From positions 1,059,501 to 1,123,500 of the forward strand of contig BPKG01000001.1 of the NCBI GenBank assembly GCA_026005015.1: 64,000 nt of DNA, written 5' to 3'. Below the pieces are notes generated by a model. That model did not search any database. It saw only the letters and a list, made by a program, of their open reading frames with translations, and was not told the origin of the DNA. Below, in pieces: positions 54,969 through 63,481 of the stretch. The DNA comes from Burkholderiales bacterium (lineage in GTDB: Bacteria > Pseudomonadota > Gammaproteobacteria > Burkholderiales > UBA6910). Made by a program: the position numbers and the translations under genes. The first letter of the stretch is position 1. Each line of letters starts with the position of its first letter.

Positions 54969-55937
54969 ATGGCCTATCGCCTGCCGCCCTTGAACAGCCT
55001 GCGCGCCTTCGAAGCCGCCGCCCGGCACATGAGCTTCAAAAAGGCGGCCGAGGAGCTGAACGTCACCCCAGCGGCCGTGAGCCACCTGGTAAAGGGCCTC
55101 GAGGACTTTCTCGGGGTGCGCCTGTTCCGGCGCCTCACCCGGGCCCTGGAGTTGACCGAAGCCGGGCGGGCCGCCCTGCCCAAGATCCGGGAGGGCTTCG
55201 AGGCGCTGGCAGCCGGTGTGGAACGCACCCGCAGCCACGCCCGGCTGGGGCCGCTGGGCGTCAGCGCCCCGCCCCTGTTCGCCACCCGCTGGCTGGTGCC
55301 CCGGCTGCAGCGCTTCACGGCCCTCCATCCGGAGGTGACCTTGCGCATCTCCCAGAGCGAGGCCATGGTGGATCGGGACGGGGAGGACAGCCCGGGCGGA
55401 TTCGCCACGCCCGAGGCCTCGGACCTGGGGGCCGAGGTGGCGATCCGCTTCGGCCATGGCCGCTATCCCGGCTGGCGGGCGGACAAGCTCTTCCCCGTGA
55501 CCTACGCCCCGGTCTGCAGCCCCCAGCTCCTGCGAAGCCAGCGGCCCCTGCGCACGCCGGCGGACCTGCGCTTCCATGCCCTGATCCACGACGACACGGT
55601 GCGGAACGCCCGCCGGTGGATCAGTTGGGAGGCCTGGCTCGAAGCGGCCGGGGTCACCGGCATCGACACGTCCCGGGGACCCCGTTTCACCAACTCGGCC
55701 CTCGCCATCGAGGCGGCGGAGGACGGCCTGGGCGTCGCCCTGGGCGTCCTGGAGCTGGTGGGTCCGGACCTGGCCTCGGGAAAGCTGGTGGCACCGTTCG
55801 ACATTGCCGTGGAGGCCGGGTACGCCTATTACCTGGTATGCCCCCAGGCCACCGCCGACCGGCCCCAGGTGGCGCGTTTCCGGGAGTGGCTGCTGGAAGA
55901 AGCCCGCAAGCGGGAGGCGGTCCCGGTTGCCGACTGA
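54969..55937 (+). CDS. LysR-family regulator, GcvA-like
   Basis: 322 residues. N-terminal HTH LPPLNSLRAFEAAARHMSFKKAAEELNVTPAAVSH is the GcvA subclass hallmark, followed by a type 2 periplasmic-binding-like effector domain (GVSAPPLFATRWLVPRL; VAIRFGHGRYPGW). Regulates nearby or glycine-cleavage genes in known cases. The MFS gene overlaps its 3' end, suggesting it is a target or partner. Confidence 0.93.
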   Translation: MAYRLPPLNSLRAFEAAARHMSFKKAAEELNVTPAAVSHLVKGLEDFLGVRLFRRLTRALELTEAGRAALPKIREGFEALAAGVERTRSHARLGPLGVSAPPLFATRWLVPRLQRFTALHPEVTLRISQSEAMVDRDGEDSPGGFATPEASDLGAEVAIRFGHGRYPGWRADKLFPVTYAPVCSPQLLRSQRPLRTPADLRFHALIHDDTVRNARRWISWEAWLEAAGVTGIDTSRGPRFTNSALAIEAAEDGLGVALGVLELVGPDLASGKLVAPFDIAVEAGYAYYLVCPQATADRPQVARFREWLLEEARKREAVPVAD

Positions 55938-57237
55938 TTCCGCCTCCACTCCCTACCCGGGGGGCCGGCTCACCTGGAGCCTGTGGGCCATCGGCGCCAC
56001 CTTCTACCTGTTGGGTTATTTGCACCGGGTCGCGCCGTCGGTCATCGCCGGCGAGCTGGTGGCCGATTTCGCCCTGAGCGCCGCGGGGCTCGGGCTGCTG
56101 TCGGCCAGCTACTTCTATGCTTACCTGATGCTGCAGGTGCCCACCGGGTTGCTGGTGGACACCTGGGGTCCGCGCCGCATTCTGGCGGCTGGAGCCCTCT
56201 TGACCGCCGCCGGCACCTTGATGTTCGCGGCCGCCGGCGGGCTCCCCTCGCTTTTCATCGGCCGCCTGCTGATCGGTGTCGGCACCTCCGTCACCTGGGT
56301 GTGCATGCTGAAATTCTCCAGCCACTGGATGCCGCCGCGACAGTTCTCTTTCGCGAGCGGCATGCTGCTGATGGCGGGCGTGCTGGGGGCGCTCACCGCC
56401 GGCCTACCGTTGCGGCTCCTGGTGGAAGCCCTGGGCTGGCGGCCGGCCCTGGGAACGACCGCCCTTGCCGCCCTCACCCTCGCCTTCCTGGTGTGGAAGC
56501 GGATGCGGGACGACCCGTCGGAGGCTGGATACCACAGCCATTGGATGCCGCTCGCCAGCGCCGAAGACGAAGCCCTCAGGCGCATGCTCGGCCTCCTGCG
56601 GGAAACCGCCCGCTACCGGGCCCTGTGGCTGCTGGTGGCGGCCGGCGGAGGGGTGCTGGCTTCGGTGTTCGCTTTCGCCGGCCTGTGGGGCGTGCCGTTT
56701 TTCCACATGCACTATGGCATGCCGGTGGCCGACGCGGCCCTGACGTGCTCCCTCTTGATCGTTCTCTTCGGCGCGAGCAGCCCGTTTTGGGGGTGGCTCG
56801 CGGACCGCACCGGCCGCGCCGGGGCCCTCTACCGGGGTGGAACGCTGGCGACGGCGGCGGCCTGGGGGGTGATCGCCGGGGTGCCGGGGCTGCCCCTCGG
56901 ACTGCTGCTCCCGCTGCTGGCGGTCGCCGCGGCGGGCGCCGGCACCATCGTGCTGGGCTACACCCTGGCGCGGGACCGGGTGCCCCGCCGGCTCGCCGCC
57001 ACCGCCAGCGGGCTGGTCAACATGGGCTCCATCGCCGGGCCCCTGCTGCTGCAGCCCCTTTTCGGATGGGTGCTGGACCTGCTATCCAGCGACGCGCCGC
57101 CCGGAAACGCTCCGCTTTTCGGGCGGGCGGCCTTCCACGCCGGCTTCGCCCTGATCCTGGGGTGTGCGCTGCTGTCCTTCGCCTGCCTCACGCGTTTCAA
57201 GCGCCATCTGCCCGCGCCATCCCTGGCTGGCCCTTGA
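55927..57237 (+). CDS. Major facilitator superfamily transporter
   Basis: 436 residues from the TTG at 55927, 9 bp after GGAGG and overlapping the LysR stop; earlier starts would lie deep inside the LysR gene. Twelve hydrophobic segments. The first-half motif YFYAYLMLQVPTGLLVDTWG, with the DxxGxRR loop (DTWGPRRI), is typical of the anion/sugar or metabolite symporter groups. Substrate unknown. Confidence 0.9.
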   Translation: MPTDSASTPYPGGRLTWSLWAIGATFYLLGYLHRVAPSVIAGELVADFALSAAGLGLLSASYFYAYLMLQVPTGLLVDTWGPRRILAAGALLTAAGTLMFAAAGGLPSLFIGRLLIGVGTSVTWVCMLKFSSHWMPPRQFSFASGMLLMAGVLGALTAGLPLRLLVEALGWRPALGTTALAALTLAFLVWKRMRDDPSEAGYHSHWMPLASAEDEALRRMLGLLRETARYRALWLLVAAGGGVLASVFAFAGLWGVPFFHMHYGMPVADAALTCSLLIVLFGASSPFWGWLADRTGRAGALYRGGTLATAAAWGVIAGVPGLPLGLLLPLLAVAAAGAGTIVLGYTLARDRVPRRLAATASGLVNMGSIAGPLLLQPLFGWVLDLLSSDAPPGNAPLFGRAAFHAGFALILGCALLSFACLTRFKRHLPAPSLAGP

Positions 57238-57330
57238 AACCGTCGGCCGGATGATGGCTTGACGGCAAAGGCGTGCTGGCGCGTAGTCCAGGCGCCCGAT
57301 ACTGCAACGCCGCTGAACAGAGTCGGCAGA

Positions 57331-57781
57331 TTATTTCCGGGAGAGAGCCTGGCCCGATATCCGCACTTCTTCGACTCGGCGAAAGCCGTGGTCGTGCGTC
57401 ACCAAGGCGTAGGCGCCGACTTCCACCGCCGTGGCCAACTGGATCGCATCGGGCAAGCGCAGCCGGTATCGCGCACGAAAACGGGCCGCAGTCACGGCGA
57501 TCGTCTCGGTCACGGCGACAACGGCCAGACCCGGGCCCCTCGTCATGGCGAGCCGGTATTGCTCGGCCAGGTACTCGTTGCCCGCAGCCAAAGGTCCCGA
57601 GACCGCCTCGGCCAGGGTGATGGTCGAAACGACGAGGTTCAGGTCTCCCGCCGCTGCACGGTCGAAAGAGGCTGAAACCGATCCGCGAGGGTTGGATGGC
57701 CTCGAGGAAGTAGATGATCGGTGCCGAATCGACGAGCAGGACACAGCCGCTCGGGGGCTCTGCCGGGGTTTCTAGCGCCAT
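57331..57781 (-). pseudogene. VapC-type PIN-domain toxin, inactivated by two frameshifts
   Basis: Reading requires three frames in turn: LLVDSAPIIYFLE (from the ATG at 57781; PIN Asp in VDSAP), then GHPTLADRFQPL, then FDRAAAGDLNLVVSTITLAE to the end, which carries LRLPDAIQLATA and THDHGF with the remaining acidic residues. Single missing bases near 57712-57715 and about 35 bp on explain both shifts. The family is an RNase toxin of type II TA modules. It overlaps the antitoxin end (ATGGCGCTAG), the normal VapBC layout, but the product cannot be active as written. Confidence 0.8.
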
Positions 57782-58021
57782 TCGTCCCGCATTCGCGCGA
57801 TGACGCGCTTGACCGACCTGTCCCAGAGCCCCTTGCCGCTCCCCCGCAGGGCACGAAGGTCCGGCCCCCCGGGTGCTTGCCCGGATAAGAGGAGGAACGA
57901 TGGCCGCATAGATCTTGCCGTGCTTCGTGATCAGGCACGGCTCGCCGCGGTGGGCCTGCTCGAGCAAGGTGGGAAGGTTCTTGCGGGCCGCCTCGACGCC
58001 GCTTCTCTTGATGCCGCTCAC
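57772..58021 (-). pseudogene. Antitoxin of the decayed VapBC pair (Phd/YefM/AbrB-like start), frameshifted
   Basis: From a GTG at 58021: SGIKRSGVEAARKNLPTLLE, AHRGEPCLITKHGKIYAAIV is a Phd-type DNA-binding N-terminus. The matching C-terminus (LRALRGSGKGLWDRSVKRVI to MRDEWR and a stop at 57772) is in a neighbouring frame, so one frameshift lies around 57885-57905. The start lies against a palindrome GGAGGT-TC-ACCTCC (58022-58035) that also contains the ribosome binding site, fitting autoregulation before decay. Confidence 0.72.
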
Positions 58022-58201
58022 GGAGGTTCACCTCCGGCCCAGAACTGTGCAAGCTGTACAGACTTGCGTCAACCTGCGCCCGAACGAACGGTGTTTCCAA
58101 GGGAAACGCATAAACCGCGGATGGGGACCGCTTGCGTTGGACCACGGGGCCTGCAGCCCGCCTTCCCGAGCGCCGGCAAGTCACGCCCCGGCGCGTAGGC
58201 C
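58022..58201. other. Gap upstream of the decayed TA pair with two small palindromes
   Basis: GGAGGT-TC-ACCTCC at 58022-58035 and GTTTCC-AAG-GGAAAC at 58093-58107, possible TA operators. No gene seen. Confidence 0.5.
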
Positions 58202-58615
58202 TCACCGCTTCCGTTCGGCCGCCGCCAGCGCCTCTGCCAGGTCGAGCACCAGCTTCCTGTGCCGCTCGCTCAAGCGGCCGAAGACTTCTAGCAGGATGTC
58301 CTGGTCGCGCCGGTAGGGGCGCGTCTCCTGACGAAGGACGCCGGCACGCCGGGCGCCCTCGCCAGCGCCGTCGCCGAAGCGCAGCCACTGGGGCGCCACG
58401 CCGAGCCATTCGGCGAGGACGCGCAGCTTGTCCTGGGAAGGCAGAGCGCGGCCCGTGAGCCATTTTCTGACGCTCTGGGTGCTGACCGGATCGCCCTGGT
58501 AGCGCAGATTGAACGCCCGGGCCACGTGGGTGGGGCTGAGGGTGTCGATGCCGGCCTTGCGCATCGCTTCCACGAGTCGCTTGCTGAAAGCCCGCTTTTC
58601 ATCGGTCAGACCCAT
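58202..58615 (-). CDS. XRE-family HTH regulator
   Basis: 137 residues from the ATG at 58615; the frame is open up to 58696 but that would run through the operator. HTH region FSKRLVEAMRKAGIDTLSPT, VARAFNLRYQGDPVSTQSVRKWLTGRALPSQDKLRVLAEWLGV is Cro/CI-like. The C-terminal part (LLEVFGRLSERHRKLVLDLAEAL) is helical. Divergent from the PAS-GGDEF gene across a nested palindrome that is its probable operator. Confidence 0.88.
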   Translation of the reverse strand: MGLTDEKRAFSKRLVEAMRKAGIDTLSPTHVARAFNLRYQGDPVSTQSVRKWLTGRALPSQDKLRVLAEWLGVAPQWLRFGDGAGEGARRAGVLRQETRPYRRDQDILLEVFGRLSERHRKLVLDLAEALAAAERKR

Positions 58616-58660
58616 GCCGGCAACGGTAGCACCAAGCACGAGACCATATGCCAACCCGAG

Positions 58661-58697
58661 GTTGCATATATCAGTAACCACTGATAACCTATGCAAC
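58661..58697. promoter_or_regulatory. Nested palindromic operator between XRE regulator and PAS-GGDEF gene
   Basis: Outer arms GTTGCATA (58661-58668) / TATGCAAC (58690-58697) enclose inner arms TATCAGT (58669-58675) / ACTGATA (58680-58686) around AACC. Both pairs are perfect. AT-rich and lying between divergent starts, it fits an XRE repressor site that could control both genes. Confidence 0.75.
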
Positions 58698-58758
58698 TCG
58701 AATACCTGGCGTGGGTCGCGCGCATGGCGCCTCGATCTCTCCGGAAGAGCATGGTGGA

Positions 58759-59820
58759 ATGCCCCGTGCCGCCTCTTGGCCCATGAGCGAAACCGATCCC
58801 GCGAAGAACGAGGTCACGATGCACCCGGCCCCCCAGCCCGCCGCGCCGAAGGGCGGCGAGGCCCAATACCCTTCCCTGAACCCGTCCACCCGGGCGCTGG
58901 CCCGGGAACCGGAACCCCCGGCGGGCGCGGCGGAGGGCCTTCCTCGGCCGATGCGCTGGCTGCTGGCCGCCATCGACCAGATCCCCATCGGCGTCGCCAT
59001 GACCCGCCCGGACGGGATCCTGGAGTACGTGAATCCCCGCTTGAGCGCCGTGACCGGCCTTTCGCTCCAGGAGGCCCTCGGCCTGGGAATCGACGCCATC
59101 CGCTGCGCGGACGAGGGCGCCCGGCTGGACCAGATCCGGCCGTTCCTGCTGGCCCGGGGCCGGTGGGAGGGGGAAGTGCGCTACCGGGACCGGGCGGCCG
59201 GCTTCCTGCCCGCCCTGGAAACGGTGTGCGCGGTGCGGGAGCCCGGCGGCTCCGTCGCCGGATTCGTGCACTTCGTGCAGGACATGACCAGCCAGCGGCT
59301 GGTGGAGTCCCTGCGGCGCCTGGCCTTCTACGACGGGCTGACCGGCCTTCCCAACCGGGCCCTGGTGGAGGATCGCCTGAGCCTGGCGATCGCCCACGGC
59401 CAGCGCCACCACTCGTCGTTCGCGGTCTTATGCATCGACATGGACCGGTTCAAGCAGGTGAACGACACCCTGGGGCACGCCGTGGGAGACCGGCTGCTGG
59501 CCGCCGTGGCGCAACGGCTGCACGCGGGCCTGCGGGCCGGGGATACCCTGGGGCGCTGGGGCGGGGACGAGTTCGTCGCCCTCGTCGAGGGCATCCAGCA
59601 AGCCGGGGCGCTGCGCGCAATCGCCGAAAGGCTGGTGGCCACCGGCGCACGGCCTTACGCCATCGGAGACCTGGAACTCCCCATGACGGTGAGCATTGGC
59701 GTGAGCCTTTACCCCCAACACGGGCGCGATTCCCGGGCCCTGCTCGCCGCCGCCGACGCGGCCATGTACCAGGCCAAGGCGGCGGGCGGCGATACCTGGC
59801 GCGTGGCGGCGTCGGGATAG
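58759..59820 (+). CDS. PAS-GGDEF diguanylate cyclase
   Basis: 353 residues from the ATG at 58759; GTG at 58711 or ATG at 58783 are alternatives. A Pro/Ala-rich N-terminus precedes a PAS domain (about 65-185; AIDQIPIGVAMTRPDGILEY, VNPRLSAVTG) and a GGDEF domain with an intact active site RWGGDEFVAL, an I-site RAGD five residues before, and FYDGLTGLPNRALVEDRL at its start. Predicted to make c-di-GMP under PAS control and be product-inhibited. No membrane segment, so cytosolic. Confidence 0.92.
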   Translation: MPRAASWPMSETDPAKNEVTMHPAPQPAAPKGGEAQYPSLNPSTRALAREPEPPAGAAEGLPRPMRWLLAAIDQIPIGVAMTRPDGILEYVNPRLSAVTGLSLQEALGLGIDAIRCADEGARLDQIRPFLLARGRWEGEVRYRDRAAGFLPALETVCAVREPGGSVAGFVHFVQDMTSQRLVESLRRLAFYDGLTGLPNRALVEDRLSLAIAHGQRHHSSFAVLCIDMDRFKQVNDTLGHAVGDRLLAAVAQRLHAGLRAGDTLGRWGGDEFVALVEGIQQAGALRAIAERLVATGARPYAIGDLELPMTVSIGVSLYPQHGRDSRALLAAADAAMYQAKAAGGDTWRVAASG

Positions 59821-59876
59821 ACAAGGTTCTTCGGGGCGACGGCCAGCCGGACCGGTGCCCGTCATGCTTACGGCAA

Positions 59877-60170
59877 TCAGACGGGATAGTCCAGCTCCCG
59901 CTGATGCCGGATGGCCAGAACGCGCACCTGACCTTTTGCGGGAACGAACCGGTACAGGGCCACGTAACCGGTCTTGCCGTAGGAGATCACCAGTTCCCTG
60001 AGCTCGCCGCTCACGCGGCGCCCGATCAAGGGATGTTGGGCAAGCGCTTCGATCGCGCTGCGAATGGCCCGGGCGGAGTCGAGAGCTGCACCGGGATCGT
60101 AATCCGCCAGGTAATCGAAAAGGCGCTCCAAATGAGCGAGCGCATTGGCTGAATAGACTACTTGCGCCAC
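59877..60170 (-). CDS. RelE/ParE-family toxin
   Basis: 97 residues from a GTG at 60170, overlapping the antitoxin stop by 13 bp, the usual toxin-after-antitoxin layout. VVYSANALAHLERLFDYLAD, AIEALAQHPLIGRRVSGELR and YVALYRFVPAKGQVRVLAIRHQRE are ParE-like. ParE toxins poison DNA gyrase; RelE relatives cleave mRNA. The frame is intact. Confidence 0.88.
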   Translation of the reverse strand: MAQVVYSANALAHLERLFDYLADYDPGAALDSARAIRSAIEALAQHPLIGRRVSGELRELVISYGKTGYVALYRFVPAKGQVRVLAIRHQRELDYPV

Positions 60171-60439
60171 GGCTTGGGCCGGGCCGCCTTCCTCTTGCGG
60201 GCGAGCCGCTCGATCCAGGCATGAACCTCGTCGGCCGCGAATACCTCGCCTGTCGCGTCGATGCGCCGATCGGCCGCGATGGCCTCCTCGACGAACGAGC
60301 GCATCCTCTCGCCGCGCGCCACCTCGCGCTCGATCGCCTCCAGCATGAGCGCATGGGGCGAACGCCCCGTCTGCTCGGCCAGCGCCGCGATGCGCTCCTT
60401 GAGCTGCTGCGGCAACTTCAGTGTGGTCGTGGAACCCAT
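60158..60439 (-). CDS. Ribbon-helix-helix antitoxin (CopG/ParD-like)
   Basis: 93 residues from the ATG at 60439: MGSTTTLKLPQQLKERIAAL, AEQTGRSPHALMLEAIEREV is a ribbon-helix-helix DNA-binding start. The C-terminal part (FAADEVHAWIERLARKRKAA) would wrap the toxin. Neutralises the overlapping ParE-like toxin and represses the pair. Confidence 0.87.
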   Translation of the reverse strand: MGSTTTLKLPQQLKERIAALAEQTGRSPHALMLEAIEREVARGERMRSFVEEAIAADRRIDATGEVFAADEVHAWIERLARKRKAARPKPWRK

Positions 60440-60685
60440 GCCGGCAAGCGGTAGGTACGAATGTATAGTGACACCATGGTAGCACCCGCTGCCGGCGCGC
60501 GACAAGATCGCCGGATCGTCCAGGCCGGGCAAGCCCTTCCCCGGACGTGCCGCCCCGTTCCGGGAGCGCCGATCCCCGCAATCGCGGCAAGATTCCAATG
60601 AACCTGCCGCGGGATGGCGGGCCGCGGTATCATCGGCGGCCATGCATTCGTCCGCCACGGATCGCGCAGCGGCCGTCCCGACGCC

Positions 60686-61630
60686 ATGAGTCCCCGCCAC
60701 GGCCACCTCCTGTGCCTCGACCCCCACGGCTTTCACCGCATCGCCTACGCCGAGTGGGGCGAGCGGTTTAATCCCCACGTGGTGGTGTGCGTCCATGGGC
60801 TCACCCGCAACAGCCGGGACTTCGACTTCCTCGCCATGGCCTTGGCCCGGCACTGCCGGGTCGTGTGCATGGACGTGGCGGGGCGCGGCGACAGCGACTG
60901 GCTCGAGGACAAGGCGGACTACGGCTTTCCCTTGTACCTCTCGGACGCCGCCACCCTCATCGCCCACGTCACCGCCCCCGCGCCCGAGGGTCCAGGGACC
61001 TTTCTGCGGCGACTCCTCGCGCGGGAGCGCCCGCCGCGCCTCGACTGGATCGGCACGTCCATGGGCGGGCTGATCGGCATGATGCTGGCGTCGAAGGCCG
61101 GCACCCCCATCCGCCGGCTGGTGCTGAACGACGTGGGTCCCCTGGTGCCCTGGTCCGGCCTGGCGAGGCTCAAAGGCCTCCACGCCCGGCGCAAAGACCG
61201 CTTTCGCGACCTGCAGGAAGTGGAGGCCCATCTGCGGGCGGCCTGCGCCAGCTTCGGGCCTCTGGACGACGCCAAGTGGCGGCACGTGGCCCGCCACAGC
61301 GCCCGGCAACTGGAGGATGGAAGCTACGCCCTCGCTTACGACCCCGGCATCGTCAGCGCCCTGCGCAACCACAACACCGAAGGGATCGAGTTCGGCACCG
61401 ACTTCCTCATGGGCGTGGATCTCTGGCCCGTGTGGGACGCGGTGCGCTGCCCGACCCTGGTGCTGCGGGGCGCCGAGTCGGATCTGCTGCTCGCGAGCAC
61501 CGCGCGGGAGATGGCGCAGCGCGGGCCCCAGGCCCGGGTACTGGAGTTCCCCGGCGTCGGCCACGCCCCCTGGCTCATGACCGAAGACCAGATCGGCGTG
61601 GTGCGGGAATTCCTGTTGGCGGAGGATTAA
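60686..61630 (+). CDS. Alpha/beta-fold hydrolase
   Basis: 314 residues from the ATG at 60686 (MSPRHGHLLCLDPHGFHRIA); the frame is open from 60614. Oxyanion region VVVCVHGLTRNSRDF, nucleophile elbow GTSMGG, and the catalytic His in GVGHAPWL. Esterase/lipase/dienelactone-type enzyme of unknown substrate. Confidence 0.9.
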   Translation: MSPRHGHLLCLDPHGFHRIAYAEWGERFNPHVVVCVHGLTRNSRDFDFLAMALARHCRVVCMDVAGRGDSDWLEDKADYGFPLYLSDAATLIAHVTAPAPEGPGTFLRRLLARERPPRLDWIGTSMGGLIGMMLASKAGTPIRRLVLNDVGPLVPWSGLARLKGLHARRKDRFRDLQEVEAHLRAACASFGPLDDAKWRHVARHSARQLEDGSYALAYDPGIVSALRNHNTEGIEFGTDFLMGVDLWPVWDAVRCPTLVLRGAESDLLLASTAREMAQRGPQARVLEFPGVGHAPWLMTEDQIGVVREFLLAED

Positions 61631-61732
61631 AAAAGTTTTTCCTTTCGCGCCCTTTGCACCCTTCGCGTTGAAAATTTCTTTTTCTTCTTTTCTCTGTGTC
61701 TCTGCGCCTCTGTGGTTCCACCTTTTTTTACT
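61631..61732. other. Intergenic T/C-rich sequence of a widely seen type
   Basis: The gap between the convergent hydrolase and UbiB genes reads CTTTCGCGCCCTTTGCACCC, then TTCTCTGTGTCTCTGCGCC, then CTCTGTGGTTCCACC. In my experience this wording recurs between genes in unrelated environmental bacteria. It differs strongly in composition from the neighbouring genes. T runs near both ends could terminate transcription in each direction. Confidence 0.4.
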
Positions 61733-63421
61733 CTACCGCCGGCCGGAGCGCCAGATGCCCACGATGATCCAGACGCTGTTGAAGAAGGCGACCACGTAGC
61801 CCAACACGCCCAGGACGGTGAACAGGGGCAAGCCCAGTACCCGCGGGCCGGAGGTCACGGTCATGACGATGGAGGAGCCGATCACCAGGGAGGCGGTCAT
61901 GATGCCCATGGTGACCCGGTCCAGGGTGCGGTCCAACTGCTGGCCGAAGTCGTCCAGCCGCTTCAGATCCAGGTCGATGCGGGTCTTGCCCCGCCGCGCC
62001 TCCCGGACGAGGCGCGCCAGGTCCCGGGGTACGCTGCCCATCACGTTCACGAAATCGGCGAGGGAATGGCGGCCGCGCCGCAGCAGCTCCGCCGGCCGCA
62101 GCCGCTGGGCAAGGGCCCGCCGCAGCAGGGGGGTCAGGTGATCGACGATGTGGAAATCCGGGTCGTACTGGCGCCCCAGCCCCTCTAGCGTGATCAGCGC
62201 CTTGAACATGAGGGCGAGATCCGCCGGCATGACGATGGAATGCTCCCGGATGATGCCGGCGAACTGCCGCAGCACCGCGCCGATGCGGATGTCCTTGAGG
62301 GGCATGTCCTCGTAGTTGAACACCAGCTCGTTGATGTCGGCGGCGAGCTTCGCTTCGTCCACGTAGGCGTCCCCCGCCCAGTCGAGCAGGACCTCCAGCA
62401 TGGGCTCCTCGTCCATGCGGGCGAGGCCTGCCAGCAGGTCCACCACCTGGTTGCGGCGCGGGGGCGTGAGGCGCCCCACCATGCCGCAGTCGATGATGAC
62501 GATGCGGTTGCCCGGAAGGTAGAACACGTTGCCCGGATGGGGATCGGCGTGGAAGAAGCCGTCGATCAGGATCATCTTGAGCACCGCCTCGGCCCCCCGC
62601 GCCGCCAGCACCCGCTTGTCCAGCCCGGCCGCCTCCACCGCCGCGAGCTGGGTGGCGGGAACGCCGTCGATGCGCTCCTGCACGTTGAGCGTCTCGCTGG
62701 TCCATTCCCAGTAGACCCGGGGGATGACCACGTAGGGGTGGCGGGCGAAGTTTTTGGCGAAGCGCTCCATGTTGCGCGCCTCGACCGAAAGGTCCAGCTC
62801 CCGCTCCATGGAGCCCACGAACTGAGCGGCGATCTGCACGGGCTGGTAACGGCGCGCCTCGGGCAGCTCCGCTTCGATCAGCCCCGCCAGATAGGTGAGG
62901 ATGCGCAAGTCCGCCTCCACCTTCTGGCGGATTCCGGGGCGCCGGACTTTGAGAACGACGGGGGCTCCGTCCTGGAGCCGCGCCCGGTGCACCTGGGCGA
63001 TGGAGGCGGAGGCGCAAGCGCGGGTTTCCAGGTCCCGGAACACCTCGAACGGCGAGCGGCCCAGGGCCTTCTCCAGCTCCGGCAGCAGCGCCTCGAAGGG
63101 CACCGGCGGTACCTCGCTGTGGAGCTTTTCGAACTCGGCGATCCACTGGGGCGGGAAGACGTCCACCCGGGTCGCCATGACCTGGCCCAGCTTGACGAAG
63201 GTGGGCCCCAGCTCTTCCAGGGCGAGCCGGATGCGCTGGGGCGGCTCCAGCCCGGTGCCCGTCCCCGCTTCGCCCCATTGCAGGATCTGCCCGGCCCGCT
63301 CCAGCAGGGTGCCGATGCCGAGCCGGCGCACCAGGTCGCCCAGGCCGTGGCGGATCAGAACCGAGCTGATCTCATGCAGACGCGGAAGGTCCCGCATGAA
63401 ACTGAGCGTCTCCCTGAACAT
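61733..63421 (-). CDS. ubiB: UbiB/AarF/ABC1 atypical protein kinase-like protein
   Basis: 562 residues from the ATG at 63421 (MFRETLSFMRDLPRLHEISS). ABC1 signatures: LEELGPTFVKLGQVMATRVD (KxGQ motif), ACASASIAQVHRARL (Ala-rich loop in place of the P-loop), VLKVRRPGI, FHADPHPGNVF and IDCGMVGRL. Two membrane helices near the C-terminus. Needed for ubiquinone biosynthesis in bacteria. Downstream of the DUF6781-like gene with a 60-bp gap. Confidence 0.92.
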   Translation of the reverse strand: MFRETLSFMRDLPRLHEISSVLIRHGLGDLVRRLGIGTLLERAGQILQWGEAGTGTGLEPPQRIRLALEELGPTFVKLGQVMATRVDVFPPQWIAEFEKLHSEVPPVPFEALLPELEKALGRSPFEVFRDLETRACASASIAQVHRARLQDGAPVVLKVRRPGIRQKVEADLRILTYLAGLIEAELPEARRYQPVQIAAQFVGSMERELDLSVEARNMERFAKNFARHPYVVIPRVYWEWTSETLNVQERIDGVPATQLAAVEAAGLDKRVLAARGAEAVLKMILIDGFFHADPHPGNVFYLPGNRIVIIDCGMVGRLTPPRRNQVVDLLAGLARMDEEPMLEVLLDWAGDAYVDEAKLAADINELVFNYEDMPLKDIRIGAVLRQFAGIIREHSIVMPADLALMFKALITLEGLGRQYDPDFHIVDHLTPLLRRALAQRLRPAELLRRGRHSLADFVNVMGSVPRDLARLVREARRGKTRIDLDLKRLDDFGQQLDRTLDRVTMGIMTASLVIGSSIVMTVTSGPRVLGLPLFTVLGVLGYVVAFFNSVWIIVGIWRSGRR

Positions 63422-63481
63422 CGAGGCTCCCGCTCCTGACGCGACGGCCCCTGGGGCGAAGCCGCCCCCGGCCACCGAAGA

